This document shows positions 1 to 12,200 of a DNA stretch of 64,000 nucleotides, piece by piece. The position numbers were made by a program, and so were the translations under genes. Under the pieces are notes generated by a model. That model was not told where the DNA came from. It made no database searches and was given only the letters and a program-made list of their open reading frames with translations. Positions within the stretch are counted from its first letter, which is position 1. Each line of letters opens with the position of its first letter. The stretch covers positions 2,370,599 to 2,434,598 of the forward strand of contig NW_019091416.1 in assembly GCF_001949145.1 (NCBI RefSeq), in the 5' to 3' direction. Origin of the DNA: Acanthaster planci (lineage: Eukaryota > Echinodermata > Asteroidea > Valvatida > Acanthasteridae).

Positions 1-98
1 CTTGTGATGGACTTGTGATGGACCTGTGATGGACTTACAGGGATATGTGATGGACTTGTGATGGACCTGTGATGGACTTACTGGGAATTGTGATGGAC
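1..98. repeat. Short-period tandem repeat (TGTGATGGAC-like)
   Basis: The window opens inside a tandem array of units resembling TTGTGATGGAC / CTGTGATGGAC, about 10-11 bases each. The units are grouped into a longer period of roughly 45-50 bases, broken by TTACAGGGATA and TTACTGGGAAT spacers. The left end is cut off by the window, so its true length is unknown. Confidence 0.85.
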
Positions 99-1843
99 TC
101 AAATACAACACTGACAGAAACAACATCAAATGCAGATGCAAGGCACCTGTAACTTTACACTAGGAACAGTTAAGCCCTGGTACCATACGTGCACTGAATT
201 AATTTGTACAATTTGTCAATTGGCATGATTTCTTGATCATAGTATGCTATCTATCAACTGTGGTGCCTTCTGATAAATTGTGCTGCTATCAGTCGATCAC
301 ATCTTCTGTCTAAAACTCAAGCCTCTTGTTACCCAGTGATGAGGGCACTGCACTCCTTGTTTGTGATTTTGTACTTTGACAAATATACTACATGTACAAC
401 AGACAAAGACAAAGTAAGAAATCTTTAACCCTAACACTCCTCAGTCCTCCAACAGGTGAAGGATTGAGGAGGGTTAGGGTTAAAAAGGGAGTACAGTGCA
501 CTAATTACTGGGTCCTCTGGTAGATTTTGAAAAGGGGAAGTAAAGACTGAGACTTCCTGCAGCCTTACCACACTACAGCCTACAGAACCAACCAACAGCA
601 CATCATGATCTAACGATAAGGCCCACAGTCAACCCCAGCATCATCAGGGCCAGAAAGTGACAACCTTCCCTAAAATATTATAGCAAGTGTCCGCTGTACA
701 TTTGTACACCCCTTCCTACTTACAGAACAGCAAGTCAATACTCTATGTGACTTGCAGCCCTGTGACTTTTTCCGGGCTCGGAAGACTGTGGGTTTTGAAT
801 GCAGCCCATTTATGGCAAATTGTGGTACATTTATCTTATAAAATTATTCACTAATAACTGATTTTCTCATTCACTGGTTTACTAACCATTTGTTTGTACA
901 TTGAATTTAGGAAAAAATGTGTTCTAAGAAAGTCAAAGGCAATTTAGGCCAGCATAGTACTAGTAGTAGCCTAGTACTAGTAGTTTTGTAGTAGGCCTAG
1001 CAAGGAAATTATTGAAGAATTTATTAAAAACACTGAGAATTTTTCAGACCAGTTTTATAGGGTATCAAGTGATGTCCAGGTATGGAACTCTTTCTTCCTG
1101 TAGGCCTACCCCGAGAACTATTCAGACTCAGAGTGGAGAAGAGTCGCGTGACGTGTAGACAGCTAGCTCTTTGTTACCATTACAGGGCACATTTAGTCAA
1201 CAGTCCGGAAACTGGGCAACCTACTTAATCATCGTGTTTGACACTGATACTGGAGCATGGAAAATCATTTCACTCAGCAAATGGTCAACGAGTATACTCA
1301 TATTTCACTCATTGTTATGGCTGGCGAATTGGTAAACATGACGGTACCTTACGCAGAAATGTGACTTTTCCAACCACATCTGACACGGCCATGGACGCCG
1401 CCATCTTCCTGACGTTTATTTTTTCAACTTGTTTAAGTCTCTTTAGTATGCTAATACCTTAATCAATAACTTTTGTAATTTCCTATTCTTCATTTCTTTT
1501 TACACTCCTATCTGTAGTTGTATTTTCGTGTTTAAATTTTTTTGATGACTTAGGTTAACTTCTGTCCCTTTTCTAACGATCTTTTTTGGTTTTGCATCTT
1601 GCCAACGATCTGTGCAAGTCAATGTTTCCCCCCCAAAAGTCTGGTCATGAGATCGAGAAGTGTCCTTGACTGTTTAAGTGACCAAACCCCAGACAAAAAC
1701 CCATATACTGCGTGCATTGTGTAAGCAATGTTTGCATACATGTCTCGGCTGTAGAGCTAGCACGGAGGTGGTGATAAGTTGTATGTTTATTGTATTGTAT
1801 TGATACACTACACTTCCGAACCAGAGGCAAAACTGGGCGAATC
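99..1843. other. Upstream flank of SGSH, no gene seen
   Basis: No coding segment with splice sites or conserved motif was found. The stretch holds an inverted repeat at 424-484 and two copies of TAGGCCTA at 992-999 and 1101-1108. At 1144-1153 it carries GTCGCGTGAC, one mismatch from the lysosomal-gene CLEAR element GTCACGTGAC. That site is about 690 bases upstream of the SGSH start and the mismatch disrupts the E-box core, so a regulatory role is only a guess. The SGSH promoter should lie in the last few hundred bases, but no core element was recognised. Confidence 0.4.
424..484. repeat. Inverted repeat with TTAACCCTAAC ends
   Basis: A 24-base arm at 424-447 starting TTTAACCCTAACACTCC pairs with an arm at 461-484 ending AGGGTTAGGGTTAAA, with a 13-base loop. 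The TAACCCTAAC word recurs at the edges of the repeat copies near 50400 and 53640. This is therefore more likely a relic of a dispersed repeat than a telomeric insertion. Confidence 0.7.
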
Positions 1844-4800
1844 ATGGCAGTTGTGAAAGCGTTTGGTATCGCTTGTCTGTTATTTTGGCATGCATCGGCG
1901 AGTTCCCCAGCAAAGAAGAATGCTCTGATAATCATAGGTAGGCCTGTAGCTATACAATGTAGCATTACTGTACCTGTTTGAGTGCGTCAAGCCTCCATGC
2001 GTCAAGCAAGTCAATTTACTGACATAGCCGGCCATGGCCAGCCCCACTTTGGGGTTCGGGATTTTGTCTGCCAGGCATGCCTAATCGAGGGTGGCAATAA
2101 CCATGGGGCATGACGAACCGCATACCGGAGGCTGGAGAAAGAGATACCTGGACATCACTTGACACTTCATGCACAAACCCTATGAGACTCATCTAAAACA
2201 GTGTTTTCTAAGTAAATGTTTTCATATTTTCTCAGCTAAGTTTGACTTTTTTAGAACATGTTATCACTTTTTAAACTGTCCGTAGGCCTATAGGGAACTC
2301 TTACGAAGGCGTCGTCCGAGTAACTTGGACTCTACGAATTGCCTGTTTATTGTTTAAAAAGGTGATCGCCTGTTTATTGTTTAAAAAGGTGATCTGAGTT
2401 GTAGAGTCCAAGTTACTCGGACTAACGAAGGCCTGGTCTGGTCCAGGCACTTCAACAATTGGTTCAACCAACCATGGACCCACAGTTCCACTTGTGAAGT
2501 TGTGCATTAAATATGTAGCTGCATGACGGTGCACTAGAGTGGACATGCTTAAAATTAACTCTTTTTTCAACTTCTTACAAAATGCAGCTTGTATTAAAGT
2601 AAAAAACTAACCTTTCTAAAATTACAGCTTTGGCAATCTTCATTTCTCACATTTGCACTGCTTTCTGTAATCATGATTTTGTGGCGGACATCGACAGTGA
2701 GGTAAAATGTGAAATTGTTACTTTATGATATGATACTGGTAGCCTTTTAAGAAGATATTTTCTTAAAAATTAGTGTGAGCCAGTTTGGTATTTCCAAAAA
2801 GCAAGGTCATCCAGGAACAAAGTACGTGCACGAGTCTGTGTTGGGCAGTGCTAATAGGATTCACACGTGTGTTTGAATGACCCTGGACGCACTTCGTTTT
2901 GGGCATGCGCTGTTGGAATACCAAACTGGCTCACTGCAAGTATTAAAGTGCTTCTTGGTTGATTTTGCTCAAAACTCGTTTGAGATGTTTGCTGAAAATT
3001 GAGTATTCGTTATTTCACTGCAATGGGGGGGTCAGAATTGTTTGTAAAGTTCCTTGCATTTTTATCAATTTCCTGTAAAGAGCATTTCACTTAACGTATT
3101 ACATTCTCACTGTCGGGATGACGTCACCGAGTCTTGATTCTTCTCTCCGATTGGTCAACTGATGGATATTCCATATTTTACACTCGAAACTCAAGGGGGA
3201 AAAATAGTGTTGTGGTCTATCCATGGGGAAAATCTGAATTATTGACTAAACTCTTAACCTTTACTTCAAATGTGCCTGAAATTTCACTATTTATGCGCTA
3301 TAAATATCTCCCACACTGTACCAAAAGGTTTCAGTTTTTTAATCATGTTGCAGCAAAAAAAGGAGAAAAACATGCAATCCCTGTCCAGATTGAATGGAGA
3401 GTTGCCCCTTTGCTCAGACATGAGTACATGCATAATAAATGGAACAACCTCAGACTGCGAGAATGCAAACCTCATTTTTTAAAAGAAGTTTCAAGAGGTC
3501 TAAAACTGCAGCAGTCATCATTTCCAAGCAGTTCTTACAGCTCATGTCATTTCTTGTCTTCCTGTCACCGTAGCCGATGATGGGGGCTTTGAAACCCAAG
3601 TGTACAACAACAGCGTCTGCAAGACGCCCAACATTGACAAGTTGGCACAGAGCAGCGTCATCATCCGCCACGCCTACACCTCAGTCAGCAGCTGCTCGCC
3701 CAGTCGGTCGGCCATCTTGACTGGGCTGCCGCAGCACCAGAATGGCATGTACGGCCTGGAGCACCTGCCCCATCACTTTCAGTCCTTTGAGGGTGTGAAG
3801 GCCCTGCCGGTGATTTTGAAACCAGCCGGAATAAAGACAGGTTGGTGGTGTTTTTTTTTTCTTGGAGGGAGAAGGGGTCAGGTATGACTGCAGTTCCTTA
3901 TAATAGCTTTTCCTGGTTGTTGTGGTACCTTCCTCACCTTTGAGCTCCGTGACCAGGGGTTCAAATCCCACCCAGGCTACCGGTAAATTGGATTTTCAGT
4001 CGCTACCGTATATTGTGGGTTTTCCCCAGAATGTTTATTCATAGTTTTCCTCCAATCTCTAAAATAAAATATTGTCTTTTACTTCCCCCGGGGCCTTTAA
4101 CCACTTGCTGCCGTATATATAGCCATACCCAGACAGAAATGAGACCGAAGAAGACAAAACCTGTGTGTGCTTCACAGAAAGGTTTAGTCAGGTGATATGC
4201 AATAGGATATAGGCACAGCCGATCGGATGGTCTAAGAACCAGACCTTCAAGTGCACAGTGCTACCCAGTGCTACACGGGAAAAAGGAAGGGGCTGCGGCG
4301 TGTAGCAAAAAGTGCTACACCATAGACTTGTGCACAAACCCGGTGGTACACAGTGCTACACGGAAAAATGAAAACGGAAGGGGCCGCGGCGTGTAGCAAA
4401 AAAGTGCTACACCATTGACTTGTGCACAAACCCAGTGGTACACAGTGCTACACGGAAAAATGAAAAAGGAAGGGGCTGCGGCGTGTAGCAAAAAAGTGCT
4501 ACACCGTAGACTTGTGCACAAACCCGGTGCTACACCTGAGACAGACATGTCAGAGGAAAACGTGCTATAAAGTTTTGCGGGTGTTCTGTTCTAAGCATAC
4601 GCGGATATGTGATGCTTTCACAGCGTACCTGTGAACTTCTGCTTGTAAAAGTGCATGTTCAGTTCTGCAGCAGTGTAGCAGTGCTACAAGGAAGACTGTA
4701 TGGATTCGGCCGTCTCATTTCTGGCTTCATATGTGCTGCCGGGTGCTTTTAAAAACGCAGTGCACACGTATGGGAGATTTTCAAGATTTCCAGTTTTCAA

Positions 4801-7800
4801 AATTTTGCAAAATTTCATCATTTCATTTAATGGACGTTTACATCCTCACAAATGACTGTTGGGTGGCTACTCTGAGCTGACAGGCAACCTTCATTGACTC
4901 CTGAGTATTTCAGCCAGGTCAGCCGCCCTGTAAAAGAGAGTCCAGAATTGTGAGGTGCTGCATAATTTCCTTTGTCCTCTGTGAATGCGAGTGGCGTCTT
5001 TTCAAACGTGGCTGGATTAGCATTCAGCGGTGCTGTGTCATTCATCAATGGGCCCTGGAGCTTTTTGTCCACGGTGCTAATCCGCGGACGCACTATGCCC
5101 AAAACAGTAGAGATACTGTTTCAAAACAGTGACAGATTACCCGCAAAAAATGCAAGACAAAAAATGATGGCAACTCCCAGCGGCAGGTCTTTTGTTCTGA
5201 GTACTGTCTTTTGTTACATGTACACGGACCAGCTCTTTTGTCTGATTTCGGGCAGCCCGGCTCTGCGTATAAACCCTTGGTGCTCAAAATGGGGTTCCCC
5301 GGCAGCAAGTGGTTAAGGCCAGTTTATGCTTAAGATGTCACAAACCAATTGCAGCAAAATTAGCACAGGTTTTATCAGGCATATCCCAGTTTTGCACTTG
5401 AGGGCCGAGTATGTAAGTGCCTGAAAAAAATAGTGTAACTTGACCCTGGATAATTAAAGAATTTACTTAAAAGAAGCATGTGCTATCATATAAATATAGT
5501 AATATTTATTATCACTATTGTACTAAACAGTGTCTTTTATGTATCCTTGAAGACAAAAGCCAAAATTCCCTACTAGCTTGTGATCCATGCTAACCATCAA
5601 TTGCAGAAACTTTGTTGTTCTTGGCAAAGCTTGTTCACTAATTGTTGCGAATAGTGCAATAAAAAGGAGTAGAGTCTCATAAACTAAGCTTTGGCTGATT
5701 TCCACTTTCATTCGTTGTAACAGAATAAAGGGACTTTATCCAATCTGGTCTGGTCTGACTAGAGGTCAGCCTGGTCAGCAAAGATGAGACAGACTGGTGA
5801 GAAATTTTTCAACTGGGCTCTTGCGCGCCCGTAGCAAAGGGCGTCATGTACCAAACATGCCGGAATAGAGTACCGAAGTGTCACTGTGAACCAGAAAGTG
5901 CAGTGCAAACGAATGGAGTACGCACGCGTGTTGGTTCACGCGCTGGTTGTCGCGCTCATGCCTTTGACACACGTAACTGTGTGTGTGACATATTCACTTC
6001 TGCACTCTCTCCATGTACATACATGGTGTTGCACAAAAAAACACACCATGTCATGTTCAAGCGTGGTGTGGTTAGCTCTCAGCTGATGCTGTGCCGAGCA
6101 GAAAATGCCAAAGGTTTCAGGGTTAGCGAATTAAAGACATGCTGTGTTACTGGTTCGTTTTTACAGCAATCATAGGCAAGAAGCATGTAGCTCCTCCCGA
6201 GGTCTACAAGTTTGACTACGAGGAAACAGAGTTCAACAACCCCATGCTCCAGTGTGCCCGCAACATCACTCGCATGAAGGAGTTTGTACGCACTTTCTTA
6301 AGCATGGACCCTACCAAGTAAGGCACTTCAACCACCAGAGGACTTGGTTAAGTCTACTGTTATATCGTCTGTCAGTCCTGTGACTACATTACACACGTAT
6401 TGAAAAAAGACAAAGGATAAACTAGAAAAGATAGATCGGATTCCCTCATGGTCAATGTGCATAGGTTTTTAACAAGTCCATTTATGAATGCAAGTTGCCC
6501 TCTTTTAGATAGTGTTTTATTTCTTAATATGTGTCCAAACTGTTCAAGATGTACAGCTGCTCAACACTCCTCATAATGAATTGTAAGTTGTAAATGGAGG
6601 TATTTGCTTTGCTCATTGCTAAGTGCAGTAAAATCGAGTGCCACAAAACATGGCAGTGGATTATACTGCATGTCACAGCTCAATGAGACTGTATGCCCTG
6701 CCTCTTGCGTTGATGACCAAGCCTAACAGTATGTAAGGGCGGATCTAGAATCTTTTTTTAGGGGGCCTTAAATTGTTGTTTGGGCCCAAAAATTTTTGAA
6801 ATGTTGTATAGTCTTTTGTGGCCTTTCTTAGGAGTGGGGTTACATTTTGGGGCTTTTTACGTGGGGAGGAGAAATCAAATGGACTAAAAGAATTGCATTT
6901 CTCTTTTGGATTGGGGAAGTGGGGGTTGCTTCCAATTGCCACTCCTCAGGACCTGCCAATGAAATTGCTCAACTCTGAGCCACTTTGAATTTTGTTGTAT
7001 TTAGCGTGGTGCTCAAATGATGCAAGAGGCCAAAATATTTGTTAAATATGTGCCCTTCCCCCTCCAGGCCCTTCATGCTCTATGTAGGCTTCAATGACCC
7101 CCACCGCTGCACAAGGTCCAGGCTGGGTCTATTCTGTGACAAGTGGGGCACTGGTGCACCCGGCATGGGGATCATCCCCGACTGGCACCCTCTGATCTAT
7201 AAACCCGAGGAGGTGATCGTGCCCCCCTACCTACCAGACACCCCGGCCACCAGGGTCGACATCGCCGCTCAGTACACCTCCATCAGCCGCATGGATCAAG
7301 GTATTAAACCGTCTCTCCCAATTCTATCTCTCTATCCTCATTCAGGCCCTTTCTACTCTACATCGGGTTCAAGGACCCACACCGGGCCGACCCCTCCGAC
7401 ATACCCAAATATGGGCAATTTGCGGAGCGCTTTGGCAATGGGCATCCGGGGATGGGGGTGATCGCCGATTGGAAGCCGACAGAATACAACGCGTCTGATG
7501 TTATTGTGCCGCGGTATCTGCCGGATACCCAGGCCACACGAGGGGATATTGTGGCACAGTACATCTCCATCAGCAGGATGGATGCAGGTACTGTCGCTGA
7601 TCTGACTTCTTTTCAAAAGCAACGTCCACAGAGTTATCCATCAGTCCATCTTCCCTGCCACGCACCTGTATTCACATCAAAAGCATGCCACATTTAAACT
7701 TGTCTGTCACAGTGTGGATTCACATATCAAGCTGACTACTGTTTATTTTGGCCGTTTCTTGTGAACTTTTCAGCGTGTTGGTTTTTTTCCGTGCTTTTGG

Positions 7801-9298
7801 TTTTAGAGATAAAAGGATATAGTACTTGCAGGAAACAATTTTTAAAAGAAGCGTCCCAAAAGAATCTAGTCTTCGTACTGCTGTTGCTCAACACAGTGGA
7901 AGCACAGGTCCCATTGTGGGATGAAGCCAACATGGCAGAGTTACGTAGCAGGGATGGACAGCTCTCGTGACACCTCTTTCACGCATTTTCTCAACCAAAA
8001 CTTGTAACTATCCAGGGGATCATTGGGACGGTGATGATGGGATGGACATGGGTCGTTGTGATTGATTGAAAAATTTCTTCTGTTTATCCGCTTGCATTGA
8101 TTTTCACTCGGTAGTGGCCTGCCACATATTTCAAAGTGCTGTCGTTGGTGCTGCAATGCATAGTTAACTCTGTCAAGCCAAAAGCTAAAACTGGGTCTTC
8201 TAGGGATAAACTGGGGCACACCATAAAGTGAATTGCTGCTTTTTTACAGAAATTAAACGGAAGAAATCAAGTTCTTCCAAAAAATTTTAATTTTAATTCT
8301 CAGTGAACATATTGTTAATTCTGCTGAGAGATTCTGTTAGTTCCGGGACTCAAACTAAAACTTGTTGGAACATCACTTGTATGGGAGAATGTGTTTAGAT
8401 ACTGCACATGTCCTTCATAACTTATTGGACACGAGTGCATGTTGTCTGGTGTGGAGCCAAGTTGCTTAGATTTGAGTCTCCTGTTATTGTCTCTGACTGT
8501 GCAGGTGTTGGCATGCTCTTGAAGGAGTTGGAGGCTTTCGGCTACCTCAATGACACCCTGATTATCTACACAGCCGATAACGGCATCCCCTTCCCCAATG
8601 CCAAGACCAACCTGTATGAGCCAGGCATGGGGGAGCCCATGATGGTCTCCAATCCATACGCCAAGCAACGCTGGGGCCAGTACAGTGAGGCATTGACCAG
8701 CACCACCGACATTGTACCCACAGTCCTGGACTGGTTTGGGGTGCCCTACCCCAACTACTCGCTCCTGAGGAAGAAGGTGGTGCTGACCGGTCAGTCCATG
8801 CTGCCCATCACCCTGGCCGAGCCCAAGGGCTGGGATTTTGTTTTCTCCAGCCACAACTTCCACGAGGTGACCATGTCCTACCCGATGCGTGTCATGAGGG
8901 ACCGGCAGTATCGCTTGATCCACAACATGAACTACCGTGCCCCTTACCCTATCGCTCAGGACCTTGCCGCCTGCCCGACGTTCGTGGACATCCTCAACAA
9001 CACAGCCGCAGGCAAACCCACCAAGTGGTACAAGACCCTAGACCAGTACTACTACCGGCCGGAGTGGGAGCTGTATGACGTGACCAATGACCCCATGGAA
9101 GAGGTCAACTTGGCCCAAGCACCCACCCACAAGACCACGCTGGAAGCCATGCAGAAGGCCATCTGCAACTGGCGTCACGCTACCAACGATCCCTGGCGGT
9201 GCTTCCCGGAGGGCGTCATCAGCGGACCCACCACCTGCATTGATCTGCAGAACGAGCCCCCCCAAAATAAATACACTGAAGAGCACAATAAAAATTAA
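1844..9298 (+). CDS. SGSH: N-sulfoglucosamine sulfohydrolase (sulfamidase, heparan N-sulfatase), multi-exon
   Basis: The product is a lysosomal enzyme that removes N-linked sulfate from terminal glucosamine during heparan sulfate breakdown. Inferred coding exons are 1844-1937, 3574-3840, 6167-6317, then either 7068-7300 or 7346-7587, then 8505-9298. Every junction is GT-AG and phases agree (1, 1, 2, 1). The joined protein is 512 residues, or 515 with the second alternative exon; human SGSH is 502. The start begins a signal peptide ([20 protein letters not shown]). Exon 2 has the metal-binding ADDGG and the sulfatase signature SSCSPSR, whose cysteine becomes formylglycine. IIGKKHV and DPHR supply further active-site residues, and exon 5 has ADNGIPFP. 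The C-terminal cysteine pair (CFPEG, TTC) is also conserved. Identity is secure from near-collinear family motifs; only the 5' UTR is undefined. Confidence 0.95.
2303..2432. mobile_element. Miniature inverted-repeat element with 8-bp target duplication (SGSH intron 1)
   Basis: A 22-base arm at 2314-2335 (GTCCGAGTAACTTGGACTC...) is matched by its reverse complement at 2401-2422. Between them lie two adjacent copies of a 27-base unit (2341-2367, 2368-2394). The element is flanked by the direct repeat ACGAAGGC at 2303-2310 and 2425-2432. An 8-base target duplication fits hAT-type insertion. No coding capacity. Confidence 0.75.
3900..4035 (+). repeat. Possible tRNA-derived SINE fragment
   Basis: GGGGTTCAAATCCC near 3956-3969 matches a polymerase III box B, and about 45 bases of tRNA-like sequence precede it. 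A convincing box A was not found and the 3' tail is undefined. It lies in SGSH intron 2. Confidence 0.3.
4255..4545. repeat. Three-copy tandem repeat, unit about 85-92 bases
   Basis: The word CAGTGCTACACGG recurs at about 4266, 4351 and 4443. Each is followed by an A-rich run, a GCGGCGTGTAGCAAAAA segment, GTGCTACACC and ACTTGTGCACAAACCC. Copies differ by small indels and a few substitutions. Each unit contains GTGTAGCA...TGCTACAC, so each can also fold on itself. It lies within SGSH intron 2. Confidence 0.85.
7068..7300 (+). CDS. SGSH: SGSH alternative exon 4a
   Basis: This 233-base exon begins after CCTCCAG and ends before GTATTA. It enters in phase 2 and leaves in phase 1. It encodes the segment starting [14 protein letters not shown] and ending SISRMDQ. 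The histidine of DPHR corresponds to an active-site residue in human SGSH. Two cysteines (DPHRC and GLFCDKW) align with the human Cys183-Cys194 disulfide, as I recall it. The exon also keeps the RMDQG junction of the vertebrate enzyme. It is the copy most like the ancestral sequence in cysteines and flanking words, but is three codons shorter than its neighbour. Confidence 0.93.
7346..7587 (+). CDS. SGSH: SGSH alternative exon 4b (tandem duplicate of 4a)
   Basis: This 242-base exon starts after CATTCAG and ends before GTACTG, with the same phases as 4a (2 in, 1 out). It encodes a full paralogous version of the segment, [15 protein letters not shown] through [19 protein letters not shown] and the [15 protein letters not shown] block are intact and there are no stops. 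Both cysteines of 4a are replaced by alanine (HRAD, QFAERF). Only 45 bases separate it from 4a. The reading frame and both splice sites are preserved, so it looks functional rather than decayed. Confidence 0.9.
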
Positions 9299-12200
9299 AA
9301 TGAACACCTTCCAACAAAGGTAATGGATATTATAGATTCCAGTATTTGCTACTGTTGTAGTCGGCACCTTTTAAGACCAACACAAGACCTCCATTTTGAA
9401 TTTAAGTCACAAGCAATTTAAATGAAATGCATGAAAATACATGCCTTTGTCATTGTTCCACTGTTACTTGTGACTGGTCTTGTGTCTGGTCAGTGATGGT
9501 CTTGACTGCAACGCTTGTATTTGCATGGGATGGGACAGACTGACAAAATATAACAGTTGTACCTTGGTAAAAAAAAGAGACAAATTCTGCGTCACCTTTT
9601 AATTTTGTCTCTCCACTTCCAGTCATGCAAAACTTCTGCGAAATCTAATGGCCCTCAATATTTACACGGATTAAAAGAAAAATATTTGAACTATCTGTTT
9701 AAAATCATAGTATTGTTGAAATTATCCATACTTAGTACTTGAAAATCCTAAATATCTCAAAAGAATGAAACACAAAATGTTGTCTGAAAGGAGAAGGAAA
9801 AAATCTTAAAAAATCAAAACCCTAAATCATCCAAAAAATTGGTACAAGAAGTTTTACTTGATTTTTATGAACATAGTATTTACAATACAAAAGTGTTATT
9901 TTCCTACAACCCACCCATGTGAAGTGTCTTTCACCACATCTACTTTCTTGTACCTGAAATATGGGAAAGGGAGAGTTGCATGGTTTATTCTGTTAGCCAT
10001 AGATCAAATGCATGTAGAGGATGTCGTTGAATTTATACATGCAATCATATAGCATTCATTTATGAAAAACTTCAAATGACACCACATTGTCTAGTCCCAC
10101 CCTTATCTGATTGGATCGGGGAATGCTACCTGACTTGGTCAGTGATTCAGTTCACATTCCCAGAATCTGCAATTCAGTTTCCAAAGTAAAGGAATCTTTC
10201 CCTCCTACATGTGCATGTACATTGAACTTTTGTCCCTTCTGAAATATGACTTTAAAAGATTTTGGACATATATTTTTTCAATTTTTGGTCTTTTTCTCAA
10301 TACATGTATTTGTATAAATTTTATGGAGTGTTGAAGTTTAAAGTTGTGATCAAAATGAAAACCTTGGTACACTGTAACCAGATCCAAACAGTCTGTATAA
10401 TGCTGTATTATCGCTTACCATTTGTACTTCCTGCTAAGCATTGTGTTAATTGCAAACTATTTAGCCGTAGTGTTTCTTAGGGGCATTTATTCTTGTTTTG
10501 TCGTCAAAATTGCAGCAGATCATAAAATACTGAAATAAATCTCAGACACATTCAGGTTTTTCCTCGGCTCCTTAGAAGTGTGTAATCAATACCAGGAACA
10601 AATGCGTTTAGAAGTGTACTGAATCAGGGTGTATATGCATATATATCAATTGGTACAGACCCAAAGCAGCTTGTTCCTTTTCATCCAAATCCTTCCAAAT
10701 CCTCCACAGCTCAGCACCCTTTCAGTGATTCACCTGACCCACATTTCTCAAAGATGGATCCAGGTTCATCCAAATACGGGAATACAACGAGCCACGGAAG
10801 ATCATGGTCCTTGTGCCCCTTTGTATTCCTAGATCTGTCAATGTTTTTGTGTATGGTCTGTACCAAAGTTGATACATCAAGCCGTCTTGCGTCTGCGCCC
10901 GTAAGAAACGCTTGTTAGATTCTATTAGAGTTACTTGGTTAAGATTGATGGGCAATATATGATGCATTAACTTGTCTCGCTTGTTATAAAACTACAACCA
11001 TACATTCTCTGTGTGTTTGGTATGTTTTCTTTGTAGAGGTGCCAGTCGTACTCATGAAAGTTTCGATATTTTAGTCAACAGGAGTTGATTCCAAAAGAGT
11101 GCAGAAGGTTATTTTGATGAGTGGTTGTGAAGGACTGTGGGCCAGTGTATTACAGGTGTGAAATGAGCAGTAATGTGCAGCTGCTGGTGAAGACATTGGG
11201 TTATACATGTATTTCCCTACTCTTTACCAGAATTTTTTTTAATAAATTCTATTTTTAGGATTTTAGTGTCTATGACAGGTGTGGCCAAGTGCATGGATTT
11301 CACACTGTGTGTGTCTGACCTAAGCAGTACCAAACACCAAATAATTTGGTTTTTCCCTTCTAAGCCTAAGACAGGAGTGCTTTTTTCTTGAGATTTGTGG
11401 TTTATGGCATAATTGGGGTTTCATTTTCATTTTTATATGTAAAAATTTGTATCAATTATGTAATCAGTATGTTAAATCACAGATCCAACAAGCGTGAATT
11501 TTGTCAATAATGTACTTATGACACGATTACAAAATTAACCATCTTAAATGAGGTGTTGAGGTTAGGTTTCTAATTTCGTAATACATATTAAATGTGTATG
11601 GCCACTGACCCTTCTGTGTAATCCAAGGCTACCTCAGCTCTTAGCTGCAACGGCTTGTGGCTTTATAAGAATGTACAATCAAGTACTTTCTTTACCTACC
11701 TCAATTGTAAGTGAAAAAATAAATATTTAAAGATAACATGCCGTGGATATTCAGCTCAACTTGTTTTCATACATGTTACTATATGATACAACATTCAGGT
11801 GACATTACATACAAGATTGTTGCACCATGGTCATATATAGATGCATTTTTATTGGTTGCGGACTGATCACGTGATACAAAGTACAAGAGTGCGTGTATCA
11901 TTCTCGCGTCGCGCGCACGTACTGGCGATGTTGCTGGGCCGCAAAAACAATTATGGATAACGGTGATCTTTCCCACAGCTGGTGTGTCGTGTTTACTGCA
12001 TTGTAATTGTGTAATCTCGGGTACGAGGGTAGATAGCCGTGACGGTGCTGGAACGCGCCAATTATTGTAGGACATGTGCTTTGTTTGGGGTATGTTGAAG
12101 CACTGTGTTAGTTGGCATGTGCTACTCTCTTCACTCTGACCATGACGGAGCCCACCCCAGGGTTGACTTCTTTTTTGTGCCCCCAGCTTTATGTTCGTGG

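Noticed and set aside
424-484. Interstitial telomeric repeat (TTAGGG-like words)
   Set aside because: Only two GGGTTA units per arm, part of an inverted repeat and shared with other dispersed repeats.
1144-1153. CLEAR (TFEB) element for lysosomal control of SGSH
   Set aside because: The single mismatch destroys the CACGTG core and the site is far from the start codon; not supported.
3134-3580. Plus-strand open frame of 148 codons just before SGSH exon 2
   Set aside because: It is intronic, in a different frame from SGSH, and shows no conserved motif.
8315-8923. Minus-strand open frame of 202 codons
   Set aside because: Lies antisense to the conserved SGSH exon 5 and has no recognisable domain.
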